Below are positions 16,326 to 27,008 of a stretch of 32,599 nt of DNA, piece by piece (the stretch's first letter is position 1; each line of letters begins with the position of its first letter). The stretch comes from Desulfobulbaceae bacterium. GTDB taxonomy: Bacteria > Desulfobacterota > Desulfobulbia > Desulfobulbales > BM004. Where the stretch lies: positions 1-32,599 of the forward strand of contig PKTW01000118.1 in the NCBI GenBank assembly GCA_002868955.1, in the 5' to 3' direction. A model generated the notes under the pieces. That model did no database searches. It saw only the letters and a list, made by a program, of their open reading frames with translations, and was not told the DNA's origin. The position numbers and the translations under genes are program-made.

Positions 16326-18929
16326 TCAAGCTGATTTACTCCAAACCTTAAGGATACTCATTACCAGGCATTCTTCTTCAGTGATATCCAACACAGCGTC
16401 GAGGATCTCAACAGGTTTGCTGGAAGCCACACCCTCTTCACTGAGCAAAACCATCTCAAGGCTCTTTTCTCCTGATACAACGAGACTCTGCACCACCTTT
16501 CTGATGTCCAGTAAACGTTGTCTGCCCTTCCTGATTTTTGTTATGGTAACGCTGTCACATTCCATAAAGCTTTTAAGGTTCTTTCTGTCTTCTGCTGACA
16601 GTTCACGGCTCAGGCTTACAGTATAGCAGCAGAGATTTCTTGCGGCTGCATCAGTTGTTTTGTCAGGTACTCCGGCAATTGACAGGACCTTAATGCCCGA
16701 AGGAAGCTGATTATTGAGCCGGGACCGCAATTCATTCTTAGCTGCAATTGCTTCTGTAAGATCAATATCCAGATACTCGGCCAGACTTTCGGTACCGACA
16801 GGAAGGGCCGGACTGAAAGAGGCCTTTGGTACCGGATTGAACCCCTGCGTGTGATGCAAATTTATCCCGGCCCGTCTGAACGCCTGGAAAAATACCTGTA
16901 TCACTTCAAGATGGCTTAATAACCTTATATCTCCCTGCTTGGCATAGAATAATCGATACCAATGGTGGGTTCTGTCCTGTTCAGTTTTTTTCTCTTCACG
17001 CGGTTTCAGCGGAGCAATCTTATCTTCCAGGGCATCAGCGGTGGCGTCAATGCTTTCTTGTTTCTCATTAACATCCCGGCTTTTCAGTTCACACTGGACA
17101 ACAGGTCGGACTTCATTAAAATCGCAAACACCACAATTCTGGCAGCCGTGCACGCGGCAATCCGGTGTATACTCACCTTTCAGCGATTTTTCCAGTTCAG
17201 CCAGCAGAAATTCATGGTCAACCCCGGTATCGAGATGCTGCCAGGGAAGAACCTCGGTAAAATCACGCCGCCGCAAATACTGTGAAAGATCTATATTGCA
17301 GGCCTCGGCAGCAGCCTGCCAAATACCTAGGTCATAGTGCTCAGACCAGGCATCAAGACGTGCTCCACGCTGCCAGGCTTCCTCAATAACCCTTGATAAT
17401 AATCTGTCTCCCCTCGACATTACCCCTTCCAGAAAACTCTGATGCGGGTCATGCCACTTCAGCTTGTAGTTTCCTTTCGGCAGACTCTTTCTCAGCAGTT
17501 TAATCCTGGCAAAGGCCTCATCGATTGTAATCTGCGGTTCCCATTGAAACGGTGTGTGGGGCTTGGGTACAAAGGTGGCTACACTGACATTAATCCGCAA
17601 TCGCCTGTCACCAGATGTCCTCGCAGCTCTGTGTACAAGATCAGCAATGGCCAGGATATCTTCGTCTGTCTCGGTTGGTAGACCGAACATGAAGTAAAAC
17701 TTTAACAGTTTCCAGCCCAGGATATTGGCATCTCTGCAGGTAGCCATCAGATCTTCTTCTGTAATACCCTTGTTGATAACCCTGCGGAGCCTGTCCGTTC
17801 CTGCCTCAGGAGCCAGGGTGAAACCTGTTTTTCTCACCCGCTTTATCTGGTACATGATTTCAGGTGTCAGAGTGCCAACACGCATTGACGGCATGGATAC
17901 AGACACGTACTCCTTAACGAATCTGTCCATTAAACGGCCAAGGAGCGGCGATAGGCATGAATAATCACCGGTTGATAAGGACAGCAGGGCAAGTTCCTCG
18001 AACCCGCCTGCCGCCATGCCTTTTTCAGCCAGTTCCATCACCCTTTCGGCGGTACGTTCCCGCACCGGCCTGTATATAATACCTGCCTGGCAGAAACGGC
18101 AACCGCGGGTGCACCCACGGGCCACCTCGATCCCCAGACGATCATGTACGATGCGGACCAGGGGGACAAGGGGTTTTTCAGGAACCTGGGAAATTTCAAG
18201 ATCTGGAAGAATGCGCCGCTGAATTCTTTCATGGCCTTTATTCAGGGAATCGACTGCAAGCAATATTCCTTGACTGTCATAACGCGGCACAAAAAAAGAG
18301 GGGACATAGACACCAGGTATTTCTGCAAGTTTTTCAAGAGTCTTGCGCCGGTCCTGTTTTTTTTCCTTGGCAGTTTTTAAAGCTGCTGTAATTTCAAGTA
18401 CCGCCTTCTCTCCATCCCCGAGAAGAACAGCATCAAAAAAATCTGCCACAGGTTCAGGATTGAAACTGCCAGATCCTCCGCCGATAACATATGGATGCGA
18501 ATCATGACGCTCTGATGACCGAATTGGGATATGGCCCAGGGCAAGAATTGTCAGGATATTTGTATAGCAGAGCTCATAGGGCAGGGTAATACCGATCATG
18601 TCAAATTCCGCCAATGGCCGACGGGATTCAACTGCAAAAATCGCCTCCTGCCGACTCAGCAACAGTTCCTCTAAATCCTTGTCAGGACTGTATACCCTGT
18701 CTGCCAACAAACCCTCCTGCCCATTTATGACAGCATAAAGGATCTGCAGGCCATGGTGTGACATGCCTATTTCATAAAGGTCAGGGAATACCAAAGCAAC
18801 CCGGAGTTTGGCTGTTTCCCATTTCTTATAGGAGGCGTTGAACTCTTTGCCGAGATAGCGGCTCGGCTTTTTAACATGGAAAAGAAGTTTGCCTATATTT
18901 TCAGGCATCCGCTCGGGTACAGGATTCAT
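16326..18929 (-). CDS. B12-binding-type radical SAM protein fused to DUF2344-like C-terminal domain (TIGR03960/TIGR03936 type)
   Basis: Radical SAM motif RGCTRGCRFCQAG; long protein with C-terminal RLFYAKQGDIRLLSHLEVIQVFFQAFRRAGINLHHTQGFNPVPKASFSPALPVG; start placed at 18929 to avoid overlap with the upstream gene (track 19016). Confidence 0.88.
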   Translation of the reverse strand: MNPVPERMPENIGKLLFHVKKPSRYLGKEFNASYKKWETAKLRVALVFPDLYEIGMSHHGLQILYAVINGQEGLLADRVYSPDKDLEELLLSRQEAIFAVESRRPLAEFDMIGITLPYELCYTNILTILALGHIPIRSSERHDSHPYVIGGGSGSFNPEPVADFFDAVLLGDGEKAVLEITAALKTAKEKKQDRRKTLEKLAEIPGVYVPSFFVPRYDSQGILLAVDSLNKGHERIQRRILPDLEISQVPEKPLVPLVRIVHDRLGIEVARGCTRGCRFCQAGIIYRPVRERTAERVMELAEKGMAAGGFEELALLSLSTGDYSCLSPLLGRLMDRFVKEYVSVSMPSMRVGTLTPEIMYQIKRVRKTGFTLAPEAGTDRLRRVINKGITEEDLMATCRDANILGWKLLKFYFMFGLPTETDEDILAIADLVHRAARTSGDRRLRINVSVATFVPKPHTPFQWEPQITIDEAFARIKLLRKSLPKGNYKLKWHDPHQSFLEGVMSRGDRLLSRVIEEAWQRGARLDAWSEHYDLGIWQAAAEACNIDLSQYLRRRDFTEVLPWQHLDTGVDHEFLLAELEKSLKGEYTPDCRVHGCQNCGVCDFNEVRPVVQCELKSRDVNEKQESIDATADALEDKIAPLKPREEKKTEQDRTHHWYRLFYAKQGDIRLLSHLEVIQVFFQAFRRAGINLHHTQGFNPVPKASFSPALPVGTESLAEYLDIDLTEAIAAKNELRSRLNNQLPSGIKVLSIAGVPDKTTDAAARNLCCYTVSLSRELSAEDRKNLKSFMECDSVTITKIRKGRQRLLDIRKVVQSLVVSGEKSLEMVLLSEEGVASSKPVEILDAVLDITEEECLVMSILKVWSKSA

Positions 18930-18945
18930 ATCTAGAAAATTATAA

Positions 18946-19848
18946 TTATTTGACAAACAGTTGTTCGAAATTATCCGGGATCTTAAGAGTGAAATCCTCT
19001 TCAGAAAAGCGCGCATCGTCTAAAAACGAATAGAGCCTTACAGCAATCTTCTCAGTATCACCGTTGGCGGAAGCAGTTACCTTTGTTGGAACTGCGCATT
19101 GTAGTTTTATGGCATCAGAGGCTTGCATAACAGCAGAAGCATTCCCTGCATTTTTACCCGTTTTACCAGGCAGCGGTTGGTGGTCTGTATAGAGTATGTC
19201 CACGAGATGCTCACCCTGTTCATCTCTTAATACATGGCGCAGAATCAGCAGTTCCGCAGGATCAAACAAGACCATACTCTCTGTGTTTGTCTCGGCATGC
19301 CTTATCTGCAGCCAGAATTTTTCCTGCTCTCTGTCTCGCATAACTGCCTGGATTCGTATATCTCCCGGCTGCAATCTCCCGGTCAGCCAGTAATAGGAAA
19401 ACTGCGGCTCAAAACCTGGTGGTGCGAATTTCTTGAACGCTTTGGAATGCACGGAGCCCAAGTAGGCCTTCTCTTCAAAAACATTGAGGCTTATGAATAT
19501 TTCTCCATAGGTCACAAAAATAAACAGGGGTTGCCCCAAAGGGTTCTGCGCGATAAACTTGACATAACCGGGATTCATTGCCTGTAAATAGCCGGAGAGC
19601 TTTCCCGTATGGTCACTGAACCAACCTGAAACAGAAAGAGAAGCATCGGCTTCTGCATCCAGGCAGCAGGGGCATACTTCAGCGCTTATCTTATGATAGC
19701 GGCTGAAAGCTTCTAAAACTGCTTCAATCTCTTGTTCGCCGGCAGGATAGGTTTGCAGGATTGATCTGGCACAACCCTGGATAAAAACCAGGGAAAAGAA
19801 AAGTAAAACCATGAAACATTGGAGGCCGTGACACGGAAATCCCCTCAC
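18946..19848 (-). CDS. Predicted lipoprotein of DUF4292/LolB-like type
   Basis: Lipobox LVFIQGCARS; ATGA overlap with the upstream TPR gene; family assignment tentative. Confidence 0.6.
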   Translation of the reverse strand: MRGFPCHGLQCFMVLLFFSLVFIQGCARSILQTYPAGEQEIEAVLEAFSRYHKISAEVCPCCLDAEADASLSVSGWFSDHTGKLSGYLQAMNPGYVKFIAQNPLGQPLFIFVTYGEIFISLNVFEEKAYLGSVHSKAFKKFAPPGFEPQFSYYWLTGRLQPGDIRIQAVMRDREQEKFWLQIRHAETNTESMVLFDPAELLILRHVLRDEQGEHLVDILYTDHQPLPGKTGKNAGNASAVMQASDAIKLQCAVPTKVTASANGDTEKIAVRLYSFLDDARFSEEDFTLKIPDNFEQLFVK

Positions 19849-21680
19849 TTTTTGCTCCTGGATTTGATGGATTGAATTTTGGCATTAACGCTTTGCTTCT
19901 TTTCCTCTTCCTCATAGAGTTCATAGGCTTCTTCATAAGCAGCCAGTGCCTTTTCAATCTGCTCCAACTGCATATAGACCTCTCCGAGATGTTCTTTAAT
20001 AACCGGATCGTTACCCACCATCTCAGAGGCTTTTTCAAGTTCAATAATTGCCTGCTCTACATCACCGACCTTAAAATAGGCCCAGCCCAAACTATCCCTG
20101 ACATACCCGTCTTCAGGCATAAGTTCAACTGCCTTTTTTATATATTCCAGGGCCTTTTCCAGATGAATATTATTATCCGCCCAGGTGTAACCGATATAGT
20201 TGAGTGCGGCCCCATTTTCAGGATCAAGAACTAGTACCGCCTGCATCTTGGCCATGGCAGCGTCCTGTTCCCCTATTTTCTCAAGAAATATGCCGTAGTT
20301 GTAAAGAAGATCTATATCGTCCGGGTATAATCTGGTGGCCTGCTCATAAACCTCCCTACCCTGCTCAATTTCTCCATTTTGCCTGTAAATTGATGCGAGC
20401 AGAATATAAAAACTGGACTTCCTGGTGGTAGCATCAGCAATCTCTTTTTGCAGAAGATCTATAGCACCGGGGTAATTATCGCTCTCGCTCAATATTTTGA
20501 CCCGCAAAAAAATACTGTCCACGTAAAGAGTGGAATCGGTGGGTATAAGTTGCAACTGCTCTTCAGCTCTTTTACTATCATTATGCCGGTAATAGGCCAT
20601 ACCGATGAGGTAGCGCATAACTGTCAACTCCGGATTGGTCTGTAAAACATCCTCCAGGATCATTATAGCCTCGTCATATTTTTCCTGGCTTAAGAGAATT
20701 CGGCTGATGGTTAAGTCAACGTTCTGGGATTCCGGCAGGACAGATCTTAAATCACGCAGAAGTTCCAGGGCTTTGTCATTCTCCTCCAGGGTCAGGTACA
20801 GATTAACAAGCCTTGTTTTAGCCATATCACTGGACTCCCCCTCATTGACAATACCGCGGTATACCACGACAGCCTTATCGTACTCCTGCCGGTCTTCATA
20901 AAATTCAGCCACCTCATAAGCCAGCCTCTCAAACCAGTTGAGTTCCAGGGCCTTTTCATACGAGGCCGCCGCCTTATCGTAATACTGCAGTTCCCGGTAT
21001 AATCTTGCCAGGTAATAATAGGCCATGTATGAATCGCCTTCGAGCCGGACAAGTCGGTTGAGTATTTTCTGGGCTTTGTCGTATTCTCTATTTTGAGCAT
21101 AGAGCGTTCCGAGCATGAGCAATGTGTCATGATCTTCTTTTATTTCCAGTAGGCCCTGATAAATAGCCACGGCTTCATCATTGCGCCCCAGGCTGCCATA
21201 AACCTTGGCTAATAGAATTCTATTCTCGAAATCGAGAGGATTCATGCTGATAATCGCTTCAAGCTCTCTTGCAGCCTGCTCCTTGCGATCCATCTTAATC
21301 AGGAGAATTGCCAGGTTGCGTTTGATATATATACTTTCCTCATCACATAACAATGCCTTCTCATATGCCTCTTGTGCTTCCTCAAAACTCTGGTTGTTCT
21401 CAGCGGTCTTGCCCCAGAGAAAATAAAAATAGGAGCAGGCCATGTCAGAAGCCCCAGCCTCTTTTTGTTGCTCGGCTTCGTCGAAACCGGCGGGAACTTT
21501 ATTCTGGGATGGGGTTTCCAGTGATGGAAGCGCACAGGACATAAAAAGAAAAACACAACCCAACAGGCCTAAAGAGTTGAAGAGGGAAAGATACTTGTGT
21601 TTTGTAACCTTATGCCGTCCGGGCATAAGTGATTTCATGTTACGCCACATCACTTTGTATAAGGGACTTTTACTCTGCAT
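19845..21680 (-). CDS. TPR-repeat lipoprotein
   Basis: Lipobox-like FLFMSCALP; many tandem TPR units (e.g. EEAQEAYEKALLCDEESIYIKRNLAILLIKM). Confidence 0.9.
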   Translation of the reverse strand: MQSKSPLYKVMWRNMKSLMPGRHKVTKHKYLSLFNSLGLLGCVFLFMSCALPSLETPSQNKVPAGFDEAEQQKEAGASDMACSYFYFLWGKTAENNQSFEEAQEAYEKALLCDEESIYIKRNLAILLIKMDRKEQAARELEAIISMNPLDFENRILLAKVYGSLGRNDEAVAIYQGLLEIKEDHDTLLMLGTLYAQNREYDKAQKILNRLVRLEGDSYMAYYYLARLYRELQYYDKAAASYEKALELNWFERLAYEVAEFYEDRQEYDKAVVVYRGIVNEGESSDMAKTRLVNLYLTLEENDKALELLRDLRSVLPESQNVDLTISRILLSQEKYDEAIMILEDVLQTNPELTVMRYLIGMAYYRHNDSKRAEEQLQLIPTDSTLYVDSIFLRVKILSESDNYPGAIDLLQKEIADATTRKSSFYILLASIYRQNGEIEQGREVYEQATRLYPDDIDLLYNYGIFLEKIGEQDAAMAKMQAVLVLDPENGAALNYIGYTWADNNIHLEKALEYIKKAVELMPEDGYVRDSLGWAYFKVGDVEQAIIELEKASEMVGNDPVIKEHLGEVYMQLEQIEKALAAYEEAYELYEEEEKKQSVNAKIQSIKSRSKK

Positions 21681-21745
21681 AACGAATTAAACTCTTGATC
21701 TTTATTCAGATCAGAACCGGCAAAAGCATGGCGCTTGCGTTTTTC

Positions 21746-22438
21746 TCAGCTTTCCACCTGTTGCGTTGTTTTTTGGGCCAGAACCTTTGCAACAGCCTCA
21801 AACACAAGACGATAAACATTTTCTATGGAATCTGAGCCGTTTATCCTTTCAATATAATCTTGCCGCATGGTACTAAAAATTCCTGCCACTTTTTGCAGGT
21901 TTGCTTTTTCCTCAAAAGTATTGGGATGTTCATGCCGCTGGTTCTGGATGCGATGAATACCATGGGCCGGTTCTATCTCGAGAATTATCGCCAGGTCAGG
22001 GACCGGAAAATCTTCATTTTTCTTCATTATAAGATCCTGGTCCATGCCATTGGCACCCTGGTACGCTATCGTTGAAAGATAGTACCGGTCACAGATCACA
22101 ACACAACCATCTGACAGGGCAGGTTTAATTATTTCCTTTACATGCTGATCCCGGTCTGCAATAAAAAGCTCCAGTTCTTCTTCCCGGGACACAGAACCAC
22201 GATCAACAAACAATTTCCTGATTTTTTGTCCGTAAGGGCCATTGGTTGGTTCACGGGTCGCAACAACAGCATAACCAAGCTGCCTGAGCTTTTCAGCAAG
22301 CAAATGGAGTTGGGTTGATTTGCCGGTCCCGTCTATACCCTCGAAAACGATAAAGAGACCACCAGGTATAAGCTGGGGGACTTTCTGGGCAGGTTCTTGC
22401 CCATCCAAGCGGTTTGACTGATGATCCTCTGTTTTCAT
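21746..22438 (-). CDS. tmk: Thymidylate kinase
   Basis: GLFIVFEGIDGTGKSTQLHLLAEKL, ATREPTNGPYG, VICDRYYLSTIAYQGANG. Confidence 0.93.
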   Translation of the reverse strand: MKTEDHQSNRLDGQEPAQKVPQLIPGGLFIVFEGIDGTGKSTQLHLLAEKLRQLGYAVVATREPTNGPYGQKIRKLFVDRGSVSREEELELFIADRDQHVKEIIKPALSDGCVVICDRYYLSTIAYQGANGMDQDLIMKKNEDFPVPDLAIILEIEPAHGIHRIQNQRHEHPNTFEEKANLQKVAGIFSTMRQDYIERINGSDSIENVYRLVFEAVAKVLAQKTTQQVES

Positions 22439-22482
22439 AGTCTCATATGATTCCGGCTACCATCTTTATATTCTCAGATAAA

Positions 22483-22508
22483 AGCCCCGGGCTGCATTCA
22501 GCCCCGGT
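22483..22508 (-). terminator. Probable terminator downstream of pdxA
   Basis: GC-rich hairpin (CCGGGCTG-catt-CAGCCCCGG, one bulge) followed by TTTTAT on the minus strand. Confidence 0.55.
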
Positions 22509-22595
22509 GTTACATATTCTTAACAAAGAGCTTTTGTTCAGGCCATACATTTATCAACATGACTACATGTTTTACCAAAGCAAAGCCAGTTTTAT

Positions 22596-23666
22596 TTACG
22601 TCTTATTCCTGTTGCCAATGATCTGAGTTGCCATTAAAAAGGCAGCTTCCAGGCTGGAATCGCTTGCCAGCCCTTTCCCTGCAATATCATAGGCCGTGCC
22701 GTGATCCACCGATGTACGGATAATGGGAAGCCCCATAGTGAGATTGACCCCATCCTCAAAGTGCACAAGTTTAAAGGGGATAAGCCCCTGGTCATGATAC
22801 ATGGCTACAACCGCATCAAATTTGTTGTCAAAGGCCAACTTGAAGACCGTATCAGGCGGCAGGGGACCTGTCAGCTCCCATTTTTCTGAAACTGAACCGG
22901 CAACTGCCGGGTCAATTATCTTTGTCTCCTCAAGGCCGAAAAGGGCTGATTCCCCAGCATGGGGGTTAAAACCGGCAACTGCAATACGCGGCCTTTCAAG
23001 AGCAAAATCCTTAAGGAGCGTTTCACCGGTAAGATTAATTATCCGTTTCACCTCGGCCTGGTCCAATTGTTCCGCAACCCTGGATAAAGGTGTATGTATG
23101 GTGACCAGTGAGACCTTTAACCTGTTACCGGCCATCATCATGCCGAAATTCTGCGCATCACATAAAGATGCCAGCATCTCAGTATGCCCGGGAAACTCAT
23201 AGCCGGCAAGGTGGATGGCATATTTTGAAATCGGACACGTCACCATTGCATCCAGATCTCCATGAGTGATAAGACGTACAGCCTCAATGATGTAGGCGGC
23301 TGCAGCTTGTCCTGTTTCCTTCCCCGGCACGCCCCATGACAGACTTTCAGACTGCAGCTCATACCCGGCACTTCTTTTTGGCTCAATGACCTGAATTTTC
23401 TCCACATTAACCGGATCTCCAGGCTGCCACGCGCTTATGCCAACACTGATCTGCAACTCTGCAGCACAACGTTGCAGGACACCTATATCACCAACAACAA
23501 CAGGCAGATATTGTTCTACTGTTTTTCTCTTTGTCAGAAAACGCAGAATTATTTCCGGCCCGATACCAACAGGGCACCCCATGGTAATAGCAACGAGGTA
23601 GGGCCTCCTGTTCGAGGAAATTTTATTCATGATGTCTGCATTGTGCCTCAGCCGGCCAATCCTCAA
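22596..23666 (-). CDS. pdxA: 4-hydroxythreonine-4-phosphate dehydrogenase
   Basis: ITMGCPVGIGPEIILR, FPGHTEMLASL, GFNPHAGESALFG, AMYHDQGLIPFKLVHFEDGVNLTMGLPIIRTSVDHGTAYDIAGKG. Confidence 0.95.
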   Translation of the reverse strand: MRIGRLRHNADIMNKISSNRRPYLVAITMGCPVGIGPEIILRFLTKRKTVEQYLPVVVGDIGVLQRCAAELQISVGISAWQPGDPVNVEKIQVIEPKRSAGYELQSESLSWGVPGKETGQAAAAYIIEAVRLITHGDLDAMVTCPISKYAIHLAGYEFPGHTEMLASLCDAQNFGMMMAGNRLKVSLVTIHTPLSRVAEQLDQAEVKRIINLTGETLLKDFALERPRIAVAGFNPHAGESALFGLEETKIIDPAVAGSVSEKWELTGPLPPDTVFKLAFDNKFDAVVAMYHDQGLIPFKLVHFEDGVNLTMGLPIIRTSVDHGTAYDIAGKGLASDSSLEAAFLMATQIIGNRNKT

Positions 23667-23699
23667 AATATAAAAACAAACTATCTTTGTGCACCATAT

Positions 23700-24095
23700 T
23701 CACTCAATGCCATAACAGAGATCAAATGCATTTTGCATTAATTCTATTTTGGCATCCTGAAGTTGGGCCGCATTTGCTGCCTTTAATTGGACACCGACAA
23801 CATCAAAGCGGGCTGGCCGGTTATGGCAGCCGCATTGGCCCATATATTCAAGGGCAACTTTTGCAAGCTGCTTCTGTTTCGTGACTGTCACTGAATCAAA
23901 GGGAGAACCAAAGAGGCTATCTGATCGGGTCTTTACTTCAATAAAAACCAGATCTCCACCCTGTTCGGCGATAATATCGATTTCACCAAGCTTGACGCGA
24001 TAGTTACGTTCAAGTATCCGGTATCCCCGGTTCTTCAAATAACGGACCGCTAATTCTTCGCCTCTTGCTCCCAGTGCTTTTTTGTGGAGAGTCAT
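23700..24095 (-). CDS. yraN: YraN family (UPF0102) putative endonuclease-like protein
   Basis: GARGEELAVRYLKNRGYRILERNYRVKLGEIDIIAEQGGDLVFIEVKTR. Confidence 0.92.
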   Translation of the reverse strand: MTLHKKALGARGEELAVRYLKNRGYRILERNYRVKLGEIDIIAEQGGDLVFIEVKTRSDSLFGSPFDSVTVTKQKQLAKVALEYMGQCGCHNRPARFDVVGVQLKAANAAQLQDAKIELMQNAFDLCYGIE

Positions 24096-24224
24096 ATGAT
24101 ATCAGCAGATTATATTGGTCGGCCAACTGAAATTACTCCACCGCAAGTCTTTGCGCTGGTGATTCTTTATGAAGCAGATTGCTGACGACGAGACTTTTCC
24201 CGAATCCAGCATTTTTACCGCTAT

Positions 24225-24869
24225 TCAGGTTTTTGTAATGAATTCCCTGACACATTTGAAGCTCTGCCGGTGAATGGCGCAAGGACCGTGAATCTTTATT
24301 GCCTCCCGGTGGTCGCGGGTCGGATATCCCCTGTTCTGTTGAAAATTATATTCCGGATACTGAAGATGATACTGGTCCATCAGTTCATCGCGAACAACCT
24401 TGGCAACAATTGAGGCCGCTGCAACGGAGGCACTTTTTGACTCTCCCTTGACCAGGGTTTGCTGCGGTATAATCATTGGTATTGGTTGGTTGCCGTCCAC
24501 GAGAAGAAAGTCAGGCTGGAAAGGCATAGCGAGAACAGCCTTTTTCATGGCCAGCAAGGAGGCCTGCAGGATATTGATACGGTCAATGTCTGTTTCTGAA
24601 ACGATGCCGACACCGATTTTGGCACCATTATTCTGCAGTTTTTCATACAGGTGGGCACGCTTTGCGGCGTTGATGCTCTTGGAGTCAACGAAACTGCTAT
24701 AATCGCAGTTTACCTCCAAAATAACGCAGGCGGCAACTACCGGTCCTGCCAAGGGCCCGCGGCCTACTTCATCAAGGCCACCAACCCACTGGTATCCCTT
24801 CTGGTGGAGGCATCTTTCCAGAGTGTACGTGTCGGGTTCAGGATCAGGCCATAGTTTCTCCGGACCCAT
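24225..24869 (-). CDS. rnhB: Ribonuclease HII
   Basis: VGGLDEVGRGPLAGPVVAACVIL, DSKSINAAKR, KGESKSASVAAASIVAKVVRD. Confidence 0.95.
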   Translation of the reverse strand: MGPEKLWPDPEPDTYTLERCLHQKGYQWVGGLDEVGRGPLAGPVVAACVILEVNCDYSSFVDSKSINAAKRAHLYEKLQNNGAKIGVGIVSETDIDRINILQASLLAMKKAVLAMPFQPDFLLVDGNQPIPMIIPQQTLVKGESKSASVAAASIVAKVVRDELMDQYHLQYPEYNFQQNRGYPTRDHREAIKIHGPCAIHRQSFKCVREFITKT

Positions 24870-24887
24870 CCCCGCTCCCCCCGGCAG

Positions 24888-25241
24888 TTAGCGCAAGCCT
24901 TTTTCTTTGATACGGGCAGCTTTACCGCGGAGTTCGCGCAGGTAGTAGAGTCGTGAGCGGCGAACTTTGCCGCGGGAGACTATCTCCACCTTTTCCAGCC
25001 TGGGTGAATGCAGGGCAAAGGTTTTTTCAACCCCTACGCCGTGCGATATCTTCCGCACGGTAAAAGTGGCACCCATATTGCCTTTTCTACGCCGGATAAC
25101 AACACCCTCAAAGATTTGCACCCTTTCCTTGTTGCCTTCAATGATACGAATATGGACCCTAACTGAGTCTCCGGCTCGGAAATCCGGCATATCATAGCGC
25201 ATCTGCTCTCTGTCGATTCGTTCAATAATATTGGTACTCAT
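24888..25241 (-). CDS. rplS: 50S ribosomal protein L19
   Basis: [60 protein letters not shown]. Confidence 0.97.
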   Translation of the reverse strand: MSTNIIERIDREQMRYDMPDFRAGDSVRVHIRIIEGNKERVQIFEGVVIRRRKGNMGATFTVRKISHGVGVEKTFALHSPRLEKVEIVSRGKVRRSRLYYLRELRGKAARIKEKGLR

Positions 25242-25372
25242 ACTCTGCTATTCTCGGATTGCTTCTCTTTTCCGATGGGCGCCTCCACATCACCCTTATT
25301 AAAATAAATCTTCCCAGTTTACGGATACTGAAACAGGTTTTCACCTTTAACCCGTAAGTCCCTGATTTCTTA

Positions 25373-25398
25373 TATATACTCGTCCTATATACTCGTCC
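25373..25398. repeat. Tandem 2 x 13-bp direct repeat
   Basis: TATATACTCGTCC TATATACTCGTCC, identical units. Confidence 0.9.
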
Positions 25399-25415
25399 GA
25401 AATCTTTTTACCTTT

Positions 25416-26000
25416 TTACTCTCTTGTTCCAAGCAGTCGGTCAAGGACAATAGCTGCAGCCGACCTGACCGACAGGTGGTTGTAACTCCCTGCACCGGTA
25501 ATGGGAGGCAAAATGCCATCTCCGGCTGCAATCACTTCCTGTGCCAATCCCCAGGCGGTTCCGAAAAGAATGAGAAAGCATTCCCCGTCAGCAATTTTTT
25601 GGCGCACTAAGCTGTACGGCCATATGGAGGAATGTCTCTCCTGGGCGCAGGTTGCGAGAACTGTAGGTTTCTGCTGCCTTTTTTCTGTCACTTTTGCAAG
25701 AACCTGATCCAGGTCATCATGAATATGCACCAGGGAAAGGGCCTCACCGCGTTTGGCATTATATTCTGCCCCGTGGCCTTTCAGCCAATGGTCCAGAAGT
25801 TCCTGGAAGAGTTTCTGTTGGTCACTGTATGGCGTGACAACGTAAAGCGAACCAACACCATAAGTCCTTGCCGCCCGTGAAATATCATGCAGATCCAGAT
25901 TTGTCACAGCTGAGCCGATTATTTCCTGGTTTTTGTTTATTACCGGATAATGAATCAGTGCCAAATCTAACCTGACCTTGCCAACCTCCTGCTCTGTCAC
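25416..26000 (-). CDS. SAM-dependent RNA methyltransferase-like protein (PF09936 type)
   Basis: Located between trmD and rplS; VRLDLALIHYPVINKNQEIIGSAVTNLDLHDISRAARTYGV and LILFGTAWGLAQEVIAAGDGILPPITGAGSYNHLSVRSAAAIVLDRLLG (SPOUT-like C-terminus). Confidence 0.82.
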   Translation of the reverse strand: MTEQEVGKVRLDLALIHYPVINKNQEIIGSAVTNLDLHDISRAARTYGVGSLYVVTPYSDQQKLFQELLDHWLKGHGAEYNAKRGEALSLVHIHDDLDQVLAKVTEKRQQKPTVLATCAQERHSSIWPYSLVRQKIADGECFLILFGTAWGLAQEVIAAGDGILPPITGAGSYNHLSVRSAAAIVLDRLLGTRE

Positions 26001-26201
26001 TTTATCTTGTATACAGCTTATTCAACTTGGTTAATGGGGTTTTACTGCTGTATATCATTATTCTTCTCTGCTCCCCGCAGCCACTTTACCAACGCATCAC
26101 CTGACACGCGGGAATCTCCACGGGGAAGAATTTTATTAAAAAAAGATTCGTGCGTTTATGCCCTGTTTTTAAGGGTGCTATCTCTGCAGCAAGTTGCAGG
26201 G

Positions 26202-26960
26202 CTAGCCTCGCTGTTCCCGTTCAACAGCCGCAAGCAGCTTGTTTTTTTTCAAAATCTGCAGCTCTTCTTTGCTGAAAACTGCCAGCGTCAGCAATTCCGG
26301 CCTTTTTTCCAAAGTCTGCTGCACCGAGGTAATCAGCCTCCACTCTGCTATGGCAGAATGATCTCCACTTAACAGAACCTCTGGGACCGTATATCCTTCA
26401 AATTCCCTTGGCCTGGTGTATTGGGGATTTTTCAGGAGCCCGCGGCTGAACGTATCATTTTCCGCCGAATCTCCGCATCCCAAAACCCCTGGCAGCAGCC
26501 TGGTAATTGAATCAACCAGGACCATTGCCGCTAGCTCTCCACCTGTAAGGATATAATCACCAATGGAGATCTCTTCATCCACATAATGTGCCCTGATCCT
26601 CTCATCAACCCCTTCATACCTGCCGCAAAGCAGGATGAGATGTTCATGGGCCGCAAGTCTTTCCGCCGCCTTTTGGGTATATGTCCTGCCCTGGGGAGAA
26701 AGAAAGATAACCCGGCCACCGGGATTTTTTTTCTCAATAACACGCAGGGATCCTGCAATCGGCTCCGGTTTCATAACCATGCCCTCACCGCCCCCAAAAG
26801 GCCGGTCATCTGTCATGGCATGTTTATCCAGAGCAAAATCTCTTATATCATGGATATTGACACTTATCTTACCTGCTGCCACAGCCCTGCGGATTATCCC
26901 TTCCTGCAGAGGAGAATCCAGCAGTTGCGGGAATATTGTCAGGATGTCAAATCGCATCAA
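26202..26960 (-). CDS. trmD: tRNA (guanine-N1)-methyltransferase
   Basis: [82 protein letters not shown]. Confidence 0.96.
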   Translation of the reverse strand: MMRFDILTIFPQLLDSPLQEGIIRRAVAAGKISVNIHDIRDFALDKHAMTDDRPFGGGEGMVMKPEPIAGSLRVIEKKNPGGRVIFLSPQGRTYTQKAAERLAAHEHLILLCGRYEGVDERIRAHYVDEEISIGDYILTGGELAAMVLVDSITRLLPGVLGCGDSAENDTFSRGLLKNPQYTRPREFEGYTVPEVLLSGDHSAIAEWRLITSVQQTLEKRPELLTLAVFSKEELQILKKNKLLAAVEREQRG

Positions 26961-27008
26961 CTCGAGAATAAATTTTTATCTCAGTTATTTTTACAGACAA
27001 TCTGCAAA

